A DNA stretch of 64,000 nucleotides from Bacteroidia bacterium (GTDB taxonomy: Bacteria; Bacteroidota; Bacteroidia; Palsa-965). The notes beneath the pieces were generated by a model. The model was not told the origin of the DNA, made no database searches, and worked only from the letters and a program-made list of their open reading frames with translations. The DNA lies in assembly GCA_025454955.1 (NCBI GenBank), contig JALONL010000001.1, positions 124,001 through 188,000 on the forward strand, given 5' to 3'. Both the position numbers and the translations under genes were made by a program. Below, piece after piece: positions 50,410 to 59,020 of the stretch (its first letter is position 1; every line of letters begins with the position of its first letter).

Positions 50410-50925
50410 ATGAGAACGTTCAATCTGCTTTTCTTTATTGTCATTATAGCAGGTGGCGGATGTACAAATTCAAATCCAGAAACACGCGATGACATAACGC
50501 GAAATAATTCAGGATCGGCAATATCCCGCGATTCCATTTCAGTTGCTGAAGAGCATTTAATCTCTCCAATAGCTGCGGAGAAATACGCAGTCTCCAGCTA
50601 CAGTCTTTGCGATGATGAACATGGTATTCTTCTAAACAGGGATACCATGTCTAAATATGGCAAGTACAATCCGTATCACATTTCTGAAATTACGCACGAC
50701 GATACAACGGTGATTCATTTTGATTTTATCACCGACTGTTGCGCCACATTCTCCGGTGAAGTGGGTTTAGAAAGAGACACGCTGTATCTGGGTTACTATT
50801 TTGATCGGGACACCATGCGTCTTTGCGATTGCTATTGTGATTACAGAATGACATACCGGGTAAACAAAGCAGATTTAAAATGGTCGGCAATGAAAATTGT
50901 TCACGGCAGACTGCGAAGGAACTAA
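50410..50925 (+). CDS. Small lipoprotein, uncharacterised
   Basis: The 171-residue product has a hydrophobic start and GGGC lipobox (MRTFNLLFFIVIIAGGGCTN), then an Asp/Ser-rich linker, and FDFITDCCATFSGEVGLERDTLYLG with CDCYC near the end; the paired cysteines may be disulphide-bonded or bind a metal. No family is recognised. It lies between attC-like sites B and C on the array strand and is A+T-rich. Confidence 0.6.
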   Translation: MRTFNLLFFIVIIAGGGCTNSNPETRDDITRNNSGSAISRDSISVAEEHLISPIAAEKYAVSSYSLCDDEHGILLNRDTMSKYGKYNPYHISEITHDDTTVIHFDFITDCCATFSGEVGLERDTLYLGYYFDRDTMRLCDCYCDYRMTYRVNKADLKWSAMKIVHGRLRRN

Positions 50926-51052
50926 CGGCACATTTGCAATAGGCGGGGTTTAGTGCTCAGTAAACAGTTCTGAGGCAGTCGAAAATTCAGTCGGGCACAT
51001 GTATATTTGTGTAGAAATACTCACCTGTCGCACATCAGCAAACCGTTATATG
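50921..51052 (+). repeat. attC-like site C
   Basis: CTAACGG at the left pairs with CCGTTATATG at the right; TTTGC and GCAAA are the inner boxes. The R-box-like GTTATAT fits GTTRRRY in most positions. Long matches to site E. Confidence 0.7.
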
Positions 51053-51058
51053 TAAGCT

Positions 51059-51571
51059 ATGAGAGAATATAGAGACATCATTTTGACAACCCTGATCCTC
51101 TATTTGTTAGGTGGTTTACTAATTCTATGGGGTTATAATAACGACGGAACCGTAAGAATTATTTTCGGCGTTTTAATCATTGTACTTTTTACAAAAAATG
51201 GAATTGATAATTATAAATACATACAAGAACTAAAATTATGGAGGCGTCAAAACAACGGCAAACTTATTTTCTTTTATCCAACCAAAAAGGACATACAGGT
51301 AGAAATAGAAAAGCAAATATTCCCAATACTTCCCAAGGACATATTAAAAGTACACTATGATGGCCCAAGTCTTGTTGGTGATATAAAGCGTTCGGTGATG
51401 GTTGAGTTGATGAATCAGTACAAGGAAATACAAGTAAATTCTCCGGCAATATTTAAAATTGTTGACAATAAAATCCACATAGAAAGCCTGCCAGAGCTTA
51501 AAGGCCTTAATTCAACTATAACTGATCTAAGTGCAATTAAACACAAGATTGACAAAATTGCCAACGCATAA
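51059..51571 (+). CDS. Small membrane protein, uncharacterised
   Basis: The 170-residue product has two N-terminal membrane segments (TTLILYLLGGLLILWGY and IIFGVLIIVLF) and a soluble C-terminal part with KKDIQVEIEKQIFPILPKDIL. No family is recognised. It lies between attC-like sites C and D in the same orientation as the other cassette genes. Confidence 0.6.
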   Translation: MREYRDIILTTLILYLLGGLLILWGYNNDGTVRIIFGVLIIVLFTKNGIDNYKYIQELKLWRRQNNGKLIFFYPTKKDIQVEIEKQIFPILPKDILKVHYDGPSLVGDIKRSVMVELMNQYKEIQVNSPAIFKIVDNKIHIESLPELKGLNSTITDLSAIKHKIDKIANA

Positions 51572-51697
51572 CACGGATTTTGCGTTAGTGGGAGTATGCT
51601 GCGAATAAAAACATTTGAGCAATTAATAACCGTTGATGCTGACAGACTGTTTACGGCTTCAAAAGCCCACCAATTCATAGCCCGAAACCGTTAACAG
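51566..51697 (+). repeat. attC-like site D
   Basis: CATAAC at the left and CGTTAACAG at the right; GCGTTAGTGGG and CCCACCAATTC pair inside. About nine in ten positions of its core match site H. Confidence 0.7.
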
Positions 51698-51725
51698 CCT
51701 CCTCAAACCAAACGCCCAACAATTA

Positions 51726-52292
51726 ATGACCTCATACTTAGAAAAAATAGCCAGCTACATTAAATCAATCGACAGCGAAACGCTGACGGAATTACAGCGC
51801 ATTTCGTCGGAAAAAAAATACAAGAAAGGCGATTTACTTCTACGGCAAAATGAAATTTGTGAAAAAAGTTATTTACTGCTCAGCGGCATTGCCCGTAAAT
51901 ATTATTTAAACGACGGAAAGGAAATAACCACCGAGCTCTATTTTGAAAACGACCTCGCTGTTTCATTCGAAAGCTATACGTTGCAACAACCCGGCAGAGA
52001 GTTTATTGAAGCACTTACCGATATTACGGTTTCGATAACACACTATCAGGCATTTCAGGACGCGAAAACAAAATACCCTAAATTGGTGACCCTAGACCTG
52101 ATGCTTGCAGAGTATTATGGAATGTGGGTTGAACACAGACTGTTTCAGTTTCATACAATGACTGCAACCGAACGCTACCTGGATATTCTTACAAAAAGCC
52201 CCCACATTGTTCAGGCCGTGCCGCTCACCATTATAGCCTCTTACCTCGGCATCTCTTTGGAGACGCTGAGCAGAATAAGAGCCAGAATTTAA
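51726..52292 (+). CDS. Crp/Fnr-family transcriptional regulator
   Basis: The 188-residue product has a cNMP-binding-fold N-terminus (KKGDLLLRQNEICEKSYLLL then GIARKYYLNDGKEITTELY) and a C-terminal HTH with TIIASYLGISLETLSRIRARI. The final helix ends abruptly at residue 188, slightly short. In Bacteroidota such short Crp-like proteins without ligand residues commonly sit next to an efflux or small membrane gene. The next open reading is a truncated SMR-type transporter fragment and then a DUF418-like membrane protein. G+C is intermediate. Confidence 0.85.
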   Translation: MTSYLEKIASYIKSIDSETLTELQRISSEKKYKKGDLLLRQNEICEKSYLLLSGIARKYYLNDGKEITTELYFENDLAVSFESYTLQQPGREFIEALTDITVSITHYQAFQDAKTKYPKLVTLDLMLAEYYGMWVEHRLFQFHTMTATERYLDILTKSPHIVQAVPLTIIASYLGISLETLSRIRARI

Positions 52293-52374
52293 CCCGTTTC
52301 ATTATTTGACCTAAGTCAAATTTCGCGTGTTTTTCTTTTCGGAGTTTTGAAAAGTGGTTTAAACACGTAGAAAG

Positions 52375-52455
52375 ATGAACCGGATATACCTTTTGCTTGC
52401 AGGTGTTTTTGAAATAGGCCGGGGCATCGGAGTTAAATTAACTTCTTCCCGCTAA
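52375..52455 (+). pseudogene. N-terminal fragment of a small multidrug resistance (SMR) transporter
   Basis: The 26-residue reading MNRIYLLLAGVFEIGRGIGV ends after KLTSSR at a TAA. It matches the start of SugE/EmrE-type proteins (LAGxFExxWAxGLK), but the conserved Trp is Arg and helices 2-4 are missing. It sits between the Crp-like regulator and the DUF418-like gene, so the regulator may have lost its original target. Confidence 0.7.
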
Positions 52456-52458
52456 CTT

Positions 52459-53553
52459 ATGAAGACAAGAATAATTGGATTTGATCTGGCAAGGGCCTAT
52501 GCGATTTTCGGAATGTTCATCGTGAACTTTAATACCGTTTTTGGAAGTCATACCGATCATACCGGCCTCAGTGGTTTTCTAAACCTGTTCAACGGCAATT
52601 CAAGCACTCTGTTTGTAATACTTGCCGGAATGGGTGTTTCGCTGATGACAAGCAGAAACGATTACACACTTAAAGAAAGAAGCACTATTAAAAGCATCAT
52701 TACCAGGCGCTCCTGGTTTTTATTTGTGCTGGGCGTAGTTTTCTACCTCTGGTGGCCTGCCGACATACTGCACTTTTATGGTGGCTATATGCACATTGCA
52801 GTGCTGCTTGTGTTTTTGCCAAAAAAATATTTTTTGTATGCGGCAGCAGCAGCCATCGTTATCTTTCATGTCCTGCTGGCATTTATACCGTATGAAACAG
52901 GCTGGAATTTTCAAACCTTCATGTATAATGATTTTTGGTCTGTGGAAGGCTTTCTCAGAAATACATTTTACAATGGCTGGAATTCAATTTTCCCCTGGAT
53001 AGCTTATTTCTTTCTGGGAATGTATTTGGGCCGATTAAACTGGAAAGACCACAAGACACTCAAAAAGATATTGTTTGTTGGAATTACTGTTTACCTGATT
53101 ACATTTCTAATTCAATCTTTTGCTCCGTCACTCACGCAAGACAAAGAACTTATATTCTACCTCACGGCCGATTACCTGCCTCCCTTTCTGCCGTTTATGC
53201 TCGGCACCGCTTCTTTCGGGCTAATCCTGATATGTGTATTTATGTTTATCGGGAATAAAATAGGCGACACTAAAATTGCAAGAATATTAGCCTCAACAGG
53301 ACAAATGACACTTACACATTATATTGCCCATTTGGTGTTGGGATTATTTACTTTATCACTCATAACCGGCCGTACATTGAGTTATGAGCTTATGAATGAA
53401 TTGCCCACAAGCCCCATTGTAATTTTTGGCTTTTCCGTTTCTTATTTTATAGCCAGTTGTACGTTTAGCTACCTGTGGGCAAAAAAATACAAAAGCGGGC
53501 CGATAGAAATGTTAATGCGAAAAATATCTGACGGGAAGCGGGCCAGCAGCTAA
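52459..53553 (+). CDS. DUF418/HGSNAT-like multi-pass membrane protein
   Basis: The 364-residue product starts MKTRIIGFDLARAYAIFGMF, the RxxGxDxxRxxxxxGM signature of the acyltransferase-like DUF418/DUF1624 group, and has about nine membrane segments. GQMTLTHYIAHLVLGLF in the C-terminal part fits the DUF418 domain. These are thought to transfer acyl groups to envelope sugars; the substrate is unknown. It starts three bases after the SMR fragment. It is followed by a non-coding region that resembles the spacer upstream of 48546. Confidence 0.8.
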   Translation: MKTRIIGFDLARAYAIFGMFIVNFNTVFGSHTDHTGLSGFLNLFNGNSSTLFVILAGMGVSLMTSRNDYTLKERSTIKSIITRRSWFLFVLGVVFYLWWPADILHFYGGYMHIAVLLVFLPKKYFLYAAAAAIVIFHVLLAFIPYETGWNFQTFMYNDFWSVEGFLRNTFYNGWNSIFPWIAYFFLGMYLGRLNWKDHKTLKKILFVGITVYLITFLIQSFAPSLTQDKELIFYLTADYLPPFLPFMLGTASFGLILICVFMFIGNKIGDTKIARILASTGQMTLTHYIAHLVLGLFTLSLITGRTLSYELMNELPTSPIVIFGFSVSYFIASCTFSYLWAKKYKSGPIEMLMRKISDGKRASS

Positions 53554-53806
53554 CATGATTTGGTTAAATGCAGGCAAACCTGTTTATATCCACTGTTGTA
53601 CTTCTATGAACCTTTGTGTGTTTTGTATATCTATAGAATGGATATTACTTTAACACAGTATGAGTAAATGGGGCAGATTATTCATAAACAATACATAATC
53701 AATGGTTTGTCTATGTGTTGTTGTCTTTAACTGAGGTGGGTAATTGCGTATATTTACGAGTTAGCGGTAACACTATGGCGACACTGCAAACGCCAAACTG
53801 ACGACA
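53554..53806. other. Spacer resembling the one at 48.38-48.54 kb
   Basis: It contains TATAGAATGGATAT and TAATTGCGTATATTT, each close to matching pieces at 48400 and 48510, in the same order before a lipoprotein start. GTTAGCGGTAAC near 53763 resembles an attC end. Probable promoter region. Confidence 0.5.
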
Positions 53807-54858
53807 ATGAAACTAAACGCACTTTTATTTCTGACCATTTTAACTCTGTTTACATCCTGCAATGGGCAGGCTTCTGGTCAGAAAAAAATACAGAGCAATT
53901 TGATAAAAAAATTACAACAGGCGACACAGTAAAAGAACCTGGCAATAGCATAATGGTTGTTTATCAAGACAAGAAGAACGTATATTGGTTTGGAAGCTGG
54001 GAAACGGGAGTGTATAGATACGATGGAAAGACACTGATTAATTATACAACCAAGCACGGTTTGCCAAACAATAGAATTGACGAGATTAGAGAAGATACGT
54101 CAGGTAACATATATTTCAACTCGTGTCATCCAAATTCGGCAATAGTTAAGTTTGACGGGCATACATTTACTGCATTACCAGCAGCACCAAGCTATGATTG
54201 GAAACTTCAAACCAATGATTTGTGGTTTAGGCATTCTTATCAATCTGAAAAAGTGTATCGGTATGACGGCATTATTTTATATGAGTTGCAGCTTCCAAAG
54301 CCCACTAAAATTTCCAATCCCTTCGAAATTTACAGCATCTATAAAGACAAAACAGGTAACATTTGGTTCGGCACCAATCCATCAGGCGTATGTCGGTATA
54401 ATGGAAAATTATTTGAGTGGATTACAGAAGATGATGTGACTGAATTTAGAAATGAAGGAGCAAACGGAGTACGTTCAATCAGCGAAGATAGAAAAGGTGA
54501 CTTTTGGTTCAATACCGAATATCGTTATAGTGTTTACGACAGCATAACATTAAAAAGCCCACAGTTTTACAGACGATTTGAGAGTATAGGCAGTTTAGAC
54601 AGGAAAAAAAATGGCAATCTGGACGAGTATCTGTCAAGCGTAAAAGACGACAATAATAATTTGTGGTTTGTAACGTATCGTAATGGTGTTTGGAAATATG
54701 ATGGTACCAATGTTACGAACTATATTGTTCAACATAATTCCACAGCCATTACATTATTCAGCATTTACAAGGACAATAATGGTAACCTTTGGCTTGGTAC
54801 GCACGAAAACGGAGTATATAAATTTAATGGGACAACATTTGAAAAGTTTACTCCATGA
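53807..54858 (+). pseudogene. Lipoprotein with two-component-regulator propeller repeats, frame broken near an A7 run
   Basis: The start MKLNALLFLTILTLFTSC gives a signal peptide and lipobox (FTSC), then the frame stops at TAA after 41 codons. A shift at the A-rich tracts around 53884-53911 restores ITTGDTVKEPGNSIMVVYQ and a ~300-residue propeller with repeats such as NVYWFGSWETGVYRYDGKTL, DKTGNIWFGTNPSGVCRY and DNNGNLWLGTHENGVYKFNG. An internal ATG at 53953 leaves the propeller without export signal. Either a pseudogene or a phase-variable surface lipoprotein; homopolymer A7 runs make sequencing error possible too. Confidence 0.7.
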
Positions 54859-54875
54859 CGAACAGCAGAAGAACT

Positions 54876-55010
54876 GTTGCTAACAGCATATTTGTAATAG
54901 GTGATGTTTCGCGCTCAGCAAACAGTTTTTGTGCTAGCCAAAAATTCAGTCCGGCACATATATATTTGTGTAGAAATCCCCGGCCATCGCAAATCTGCAA
55001 GCCAATAGCA
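54876..55010 (+). repeat. attC-like site E
   Basis: CTAACAGC at the left; most of its body (GCTCAGYAAACAGTT, AAAATTCAGTC, TATATTTGTGTAGAAAT) matches site C. The right R-box is degenerate. Confidence 0.6.
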
Positions 55011-55018
55011 GTAATCAT

Positions 55019-55768
55019 ATGAGAAAACAGACAATCATATTAATCACAGTGACAGCATTGATAGCAATCTTAGCTTTCAGACCTGTTATTGACAATGACT
55101 GCAATTGCGACAAAGTAGCGACAGAGAAGATAATTAAGAGTAAAGACTTCAATAAACTTCCACAGTTTTACGACACGTTAACTGACGATGGGTTTTACTC
55201 TCTTTCTGCGGCCGACAACCGGACACTTTGGTATCGGGATATTGAAAGTCCGGAAGAAACAAAATTTACAAATTTGTGGAATGACTACGCTCCAAATAAT
55301 TATCACGCAGCACATCTTGACTATATAAAAAACTACGAAGGCAAAGACGACATTGAATTAGCATTTCAATTCGGGCCCAATAGTGACTTGTGGGCTTACC
55401 ACACTTTTGTAATAAAAAAAACCGACTGCTGTTATTTGGCGACAAGAACTTATTTCAGACACGCCAGGTTTACTCGAAAAAGCTATGCAATTATGGACAA
55501 GAGTCAGCTTGACAGTTTATTTTCTGTTATAAATGAGCAACCTGTTTTACCGCCTGACACAACAGAAACATTTGACTATTGTGGTTATTTTTGTGACAAT
55601 AGAAACAAGAAAAAATTCTACATCAATTTTGAGGAATCATCAATCTTGACTCCTGTTCCAAATCAACCCGACACCACATTTAAGCAACAGGTTCCAAGAC
55701 CGGAGATAAACCGGTTGTATGACTTTGTTGACAGGAAAATAAAATGGATACAAACATATTCACTATAA
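55019..55768 (+). CDS. Uncharacterised exported protein
   Basis: The 249-residue product has an N-terminal hydrophobic segment (TIILITVTALIAILAF). The mature part has several cysteines (NDCNCDK, KKTDCCYLATR, FDYCGYFCDN), which in an exported protein suggests disulphides. No family is recognised. It lies between attC-like sites E and F in array orientation and is A+T-rich. Confidence 0.6.
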   Translation: MRKQTIILITVTALIAILAFRPVIDNDCNCDKVATEKIIKSKDFNKLPQFYDTLTDDGFYSLSAADNRTLWYRDIESPEETKFTNLWNDYAPNNYHAAHLDYIKNYEGKDDIELAFQFGPNSDLWAYHTFVIKKTDCCYLATRTYFRHARFTRKSYAIMDKSQLDSLFSVINEQPVLPPDTTETFDYCGYFCDNRNKKKFYINFEESSILTPVPNQPDTTFKQQVPRPEINRLYDFVDRKIKWIQTYSL

Positions 55769-55773
55769 AAACT

Positions 55774-55890
55774 GCCGCTAACAGCATGTTGCCACAGTTG
55801 GCGACGACGTGCAAAATTGAAGCCGGGTGCTCTTTTGTTCAGTTTGACAGTGAAGTGCTCCGAAATCGCCATCTGCGGCAAAACAGAAAC
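55774..55890 (+). repeat. attC-like site F
   Basis: CGCTAACAGC at the left; TTGCCACAGTTGGCGA pairs with TCGCCATCTGCGGCAA in 14 of 16 positions. Shares TGACAGTGAAGTGCT with site B. No clear right R-box. Confidence 0.6.
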
Positions 55891-56018
55891 TTTCATCCAA
55901 TCATCAATTGACTTCCACAATTAACTTTTATGATAAATTTTGGGGCGACATCATTTTAAAAGACTTTCAGGACAGACTTTTAGATGTAATAGAGAAACGA
56001 TGCCAAACGAAAGAATAA
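55891..56018 (+). pseudogene. C-terminal remnant of a cassette gene
   Basis: A start-less reading ends ...FYDKFWGDIILKDFQDRL then LDVIEKRCQTKE-stop, lying between two attC-like sites only ~120 bases apart. It looks like the 3' end of a gene whose 5' part was lost at the recombination point. Confidence 0.55.
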
Positions 56019-56122
56019 TGTTTGCAAACAAGGGCTTGGAAAAAGGGGCAGTTCATTGCCGGGCAGATTCATTTGTGCTGAAATTACCACCCACCGCAAA
56101 TCGGCAAAACGTCAGGCGCCAT
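56011..56122 (+). repeat. attC-like site G
   Basis: TTTGCAAACAAGGGCTTGG on the left pairs loosely with CACCCACCGCAAATCGGCAAAACG on the right. Ends CGTCAGGCGCC. Confidence 0.5.
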
Positions 56123-56136
56123 TATAAAGAACGACA

Positions 56137-56937
56137 ATGATAAACTTTAGATTAAGAGAATTAGATAAAATTTCGCCTTGGGGGCAAGAACAAGAGTTGT
56201 CATTGCATTGGTTTGGGCTGACAGACGGAGACTTGTGGTTGACATTTGGAAACGATACCATTTATGAATATTCGAAAGAAGCTATCGACTATTGGGGCAA
56301 TAAGTCAACACCATACAATGATTATCAGTTATCGCGATTTATAGAAGACTTCACAGAACTTTTTGACAAAATAAGAGAAACAATTCCAGAAGAGTTTTAC
56401 GAGCTGACAAAAGACTTAAAGACGTTTCATTCTGATGCACAAAAATGGCTTGAGATAAACCAACCAGACGAAGACAATTACAGCGATTTTTATTTTGAAG
56501 AATATGATAAAGTAATTTCGTGGACGTACCAAAGAGCTTTTGACTCAGGACATTTAATTGGCGGGCCCATGCTTTCGTTCTTCAGAAGAAATGAAAAAAT
56601 AAGAATTGTTTGGTACACTGAACATACCTTAGAGAACGGAATTAGCTTGTGGACAGCAAAAGACGGCAGTTTTGAGATGACCTATTCCGACTTTGTAGAG
56701 AAAATAAAAGCATTTGGCCAATCATTCTTTGACCAAATGGGCAAACAAGTTGATTTAGCTGTTTCCAAAGACTGGGGACAGATTAAGGTTGATAAACAAA
56801 GGCTAATTGAAGAACATCAGGAAAGGATAAAATACTTCAATTCATCACTGGCATTGCTTGACAATGAAGTAACAGGCAAAACAAACTGGATAGAAATAGA
56901 ACAATTATTTAGTCGAATGACAAACGAAATACAATAA
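56137..56937 (+). CDS. DUF5984-like protein
   Basis: The 266-residue product starts MINFRLRELDKISPWGQEQE and has HWFGLTDGDLWLTFGNDTIYEY and a C-terminal helix with KVDKQRLIEEHQERIKYF. I recall this pattern from DUF5984 proteins, found in variable loci; function unknown. It is soluble with no signal. It lies between attC-like sites G and H as a single cassette gene. Confidence 0.65.
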   Translation: MINFRLRELDKISPWGQEQELSLHWFGLTDGDLWLTFGNDTIYEYSKEAIDYWGNKSTPYNDYQLSRFIEDFTELFDKIRETIPEEFYELTKDLKTFHSDAQKWLEINQPDEDNYSDFYFEEYDKVISWTYQRAFDSGHLIGGPMLSFFRRNEKIRIVWYTEHTLENGISLWTAKDGSFEMTYSDFVEKIKAFGQSFFDQMGKQVDLAVSKDWGQIKVDKQRLIEEHQERIKYFNSSLALLDNEVTGKTNWIEIEQLFSRMTNEIQ

Positions 56938-57072
56938 CGAACGCTGACATGGATTTTGCATTAGTGGACCGACGGTGCGAATAAAAACAGTTGAGCAATT
57001 AATAACGGTTGGTGCTGACAGACTGTTTACGGTTTCAAAAGCCCACCAATTCAAAGCCCGAAACCGTTAACG
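56936..57072 (+). repeat. attC-like site H
   Basis: GCATTAGTGG and CCCACCAATTC pair inside; the right end is CCGTTAACGG. The core nearly repeats site D, 5.4 kb away. Confidence 0.65.
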
Positions 57073-57112
57073 GTAAATCTAAAACGCCCGGACACAATAA
57101 ACAAACAATACA

Positions 57113-57766
57113 ATGGGATACACAGCACAACCTTTCGCAGTGGACCTGGACAAAGTAAGACAGGTTATTGGCTCCAACGACCTGACACTTTTAGAAAAAG
57201 TAAAATCGTCGGGTCTATACTACAATTATGCAAGTCAATCGGAGGACTGTGATTTTGCCGAAATACTGCAAGATTTAATTGTTCGCTACATCAAGCCTGC
57301 TGACAGAAAAGAAGCAGGCGGAGTATTCGGACTGTTTAAAAGTAAACCGACTTCAGGACTTAATCCCCAATTTGCCCATCAATACGGTTACGCATTGCTT
57401 GTAATTTGCGACACCTTAGGCACTTTTCTTTCACCTGGCGGTGACATTTTCTATGCTGGCAACTTTTGGAAAGAAGCAAACGAGTTATTTAAAAGTAAGG
57501 GAATAACGATTGACCTTGACAGAATGTGGCAGACCGAAAAACTATTTGACATTCCAGATATTGCCGACTTTCCAGTAATTAGTCATTATTCAAAACAAGA
57601 AATTAGTTACCTGCTGACAAAGTTAAATGAAATTGAAATTGACGAAAAGAAAGCGGATAGTAAAAACGATAACTTTGACGAGTTACAAGAGCTGCTAAAG
57701 ACATTCAGAGATGGATTACAAATTTGCAAAGACAAAAATGTTGAATGGGTTTCGTTCTTGCATTGA
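57113..57766 (+). CDS. DUF7691-like protein
   Basis: The 217-residue product starts MGYTAQPFAVDLDKVRQVIG and has ALLVICDTLGTFLSPGGDIFYAG and a C-terminal FRDGLQICKDKNVEWVSFLH. The layout matches, as far as I recall, DUF7691 proteins that turn up in immunity and toxin loci; no function is known. It follows attC-like site H. After its stop there is only a half-site (AACAAGGGTTTAGTG near 57800), so the array seems to fade here. Confidence 0.6.
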   Translation: MGYTAQPFAVDLDKVRQVIGSNDLTLLEKVKSSGLYYNYASQSEDCDFAEILQDLIVRYIKPADRKEAGGVFGLFKSKPTSGLNPQFAHQYGYALLVICDTLGTFLSPGGDIFYAGNFWKEANELFKSKGITIDLDRMWQTEKLFDIPDIADFPVISHYSKQEISYLLTKLNEIEIDEKKADSKNDNFDELQELLKTFRDGLQICKDKNVEWVSFLH

Positions 57767-57947
57767 CAGACAAACAATTCCAAATAACAAGGGTTTAGTG
57801 ATAGTGGGGCTTTTGTACAAAAATTTGATTTCTTAATTCAATTTAGCGATGTACATGTTATAGTTGTATAGTTGTAGGTATTTTATACTTCCAAATCCAC
57901 TCAAAGAAGATATCACAAGCCGAATTAATCGATAGCCAAATCCTCCA

Positions 57948-58157
57948 ATGAACTGGAACGCTTACCCCACTCACAAAAAAAAACGCATTGATCTTTATTG
58001 CCATCAGCAGGGAGATAAACCGGAGTTTTACATAACCAATAGAAATGCGGTTGAGCCGAAGGCATTCATTAGAGTACAAGTGGTTGATTTGATTAATGAC
58101 AAACTCATTTTCCCCGGATTTTCGGGACAACTGTTTTTTATCATGCACAGGCAATGA
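57948..58157 (+). CDS. Small uncharacterised protein
   Basis: The 69-residue product MNWNAYPTHKKKRIDLYCHQ and onward has a strand-rich pattern (FIRVQVVDLINDKLIFPGF) and no signal. It overlaps the next start by four bases (ATGA), which supports that it is translated and coupled to the following gene. Not recognised. Confidence 0.55.
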   Translation: MNWNAYPTHKKKRIDLYCHQQGDKPEFYITNRNAVEPKAFIRVQVVDLINDKLIFPGFSGQLFFIMHRQ

Positions 58158-58825
58158 AAGTAGAACTCATCCCCGTTATTGAAATTACCAGCTACGACCA
58201 GGAAGTACAAATGCCTGAACATGGCCCATATTGGAAATTCCCCAACGATTGGGAAAACTATCATCGGCTATCAAACATAAAAGCGGGCTATTCAAACGGG
58301 CTTAAACCCTACGCAAAAGCATCGTCGTTTTACAGAGTCAGCGAAATTTCGGATGTGGATATAATGAAGGCGATTGAGCGCGAAATTGAAAGACAGCAAA
58401 CTGAGGAAAAGAATGGCGTGGAAGATTTGGTTTGTTCGTTTAATGGAGGTTATGTGCTGAAAATCGATAACGAGGACATCTATTTTCCGCAGTGTTGCTG
58501 CGGATTGGACGATATACGCGAGTGGGAAGATTTAGCCAATGGGCAATGTATTTATTTTAGCATTGGACACCCTGTTCCACACGTTACTGAAAAAAACGGT
58601 GCTATATGTTTTGATTTTGTGAATACGCAGCTAAGAGAAAGCTTTGTGCCGCCTGTAATTCAACCCACAATTGAAATTGAAAAGGCAAAACTTATGCTTG
58701 CGGTTCAAAAGGCAAAAAATGAGCTGCAAATTTTCGCCGACCGGCTGAAGGCAATTAACCAGAGAGAAAACCTCAATATCCCCGATCTTGATAAAATATT
58801 GATTTGGGGTGTTGATAATTACTGA
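58154..58825 (+). CDS. Uncharacterised protein
   Basis: The 223-residue product has YFPQCCCGLDDIREWEDLAN with three consecutive cysteines, ICFDFVNTQLRESFVPP, and a C-terminal coiled coil (IEKAKLMLAVQKAKNELQIF). No signal peptide. Translationally coupled to the 69-residue protein. Proteins of this look are frequent among polymorphic-toxin immunity genes, but that is only a resemblance. Confidence 0.6.
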   Translation: MKVELIPVIEITSYDQEVQMPEHGPYWKFPNDWENYHRLSNIKAGYSNGLKPYAKASSFYRVSEISDVDIMKAIEREIERQQTEEKNGVEDLVCSFNGGYVLKIDNEDIYFPQCCCGLDDIREWEDLANGQCIYFSIGHPVPHVTEKNGAICFDFVNTQLRESFVPPVIQPTIEIEKAKLMLAVQKAKNELQIFADRLKAINQRENLNIPDLDKILIWGVDNY

Positions 58826-59020
58826 AAATGTCAGGAAATAAACATTGCGAATTTTCCCCTCACTCCGAACGTTCCAACCGAGCCGCAATTTAAGTTTAAC
58901 AGAACAAAGGGGAAAGGGTAATTCCCCAAACTTATCCTTAGAACGAACAGAGTATTTTACACGAAAAACAAGATGGCCACTTTTGTTTTTTATCTTTAAT
59001 AACCAATATTCTAAAATCAA

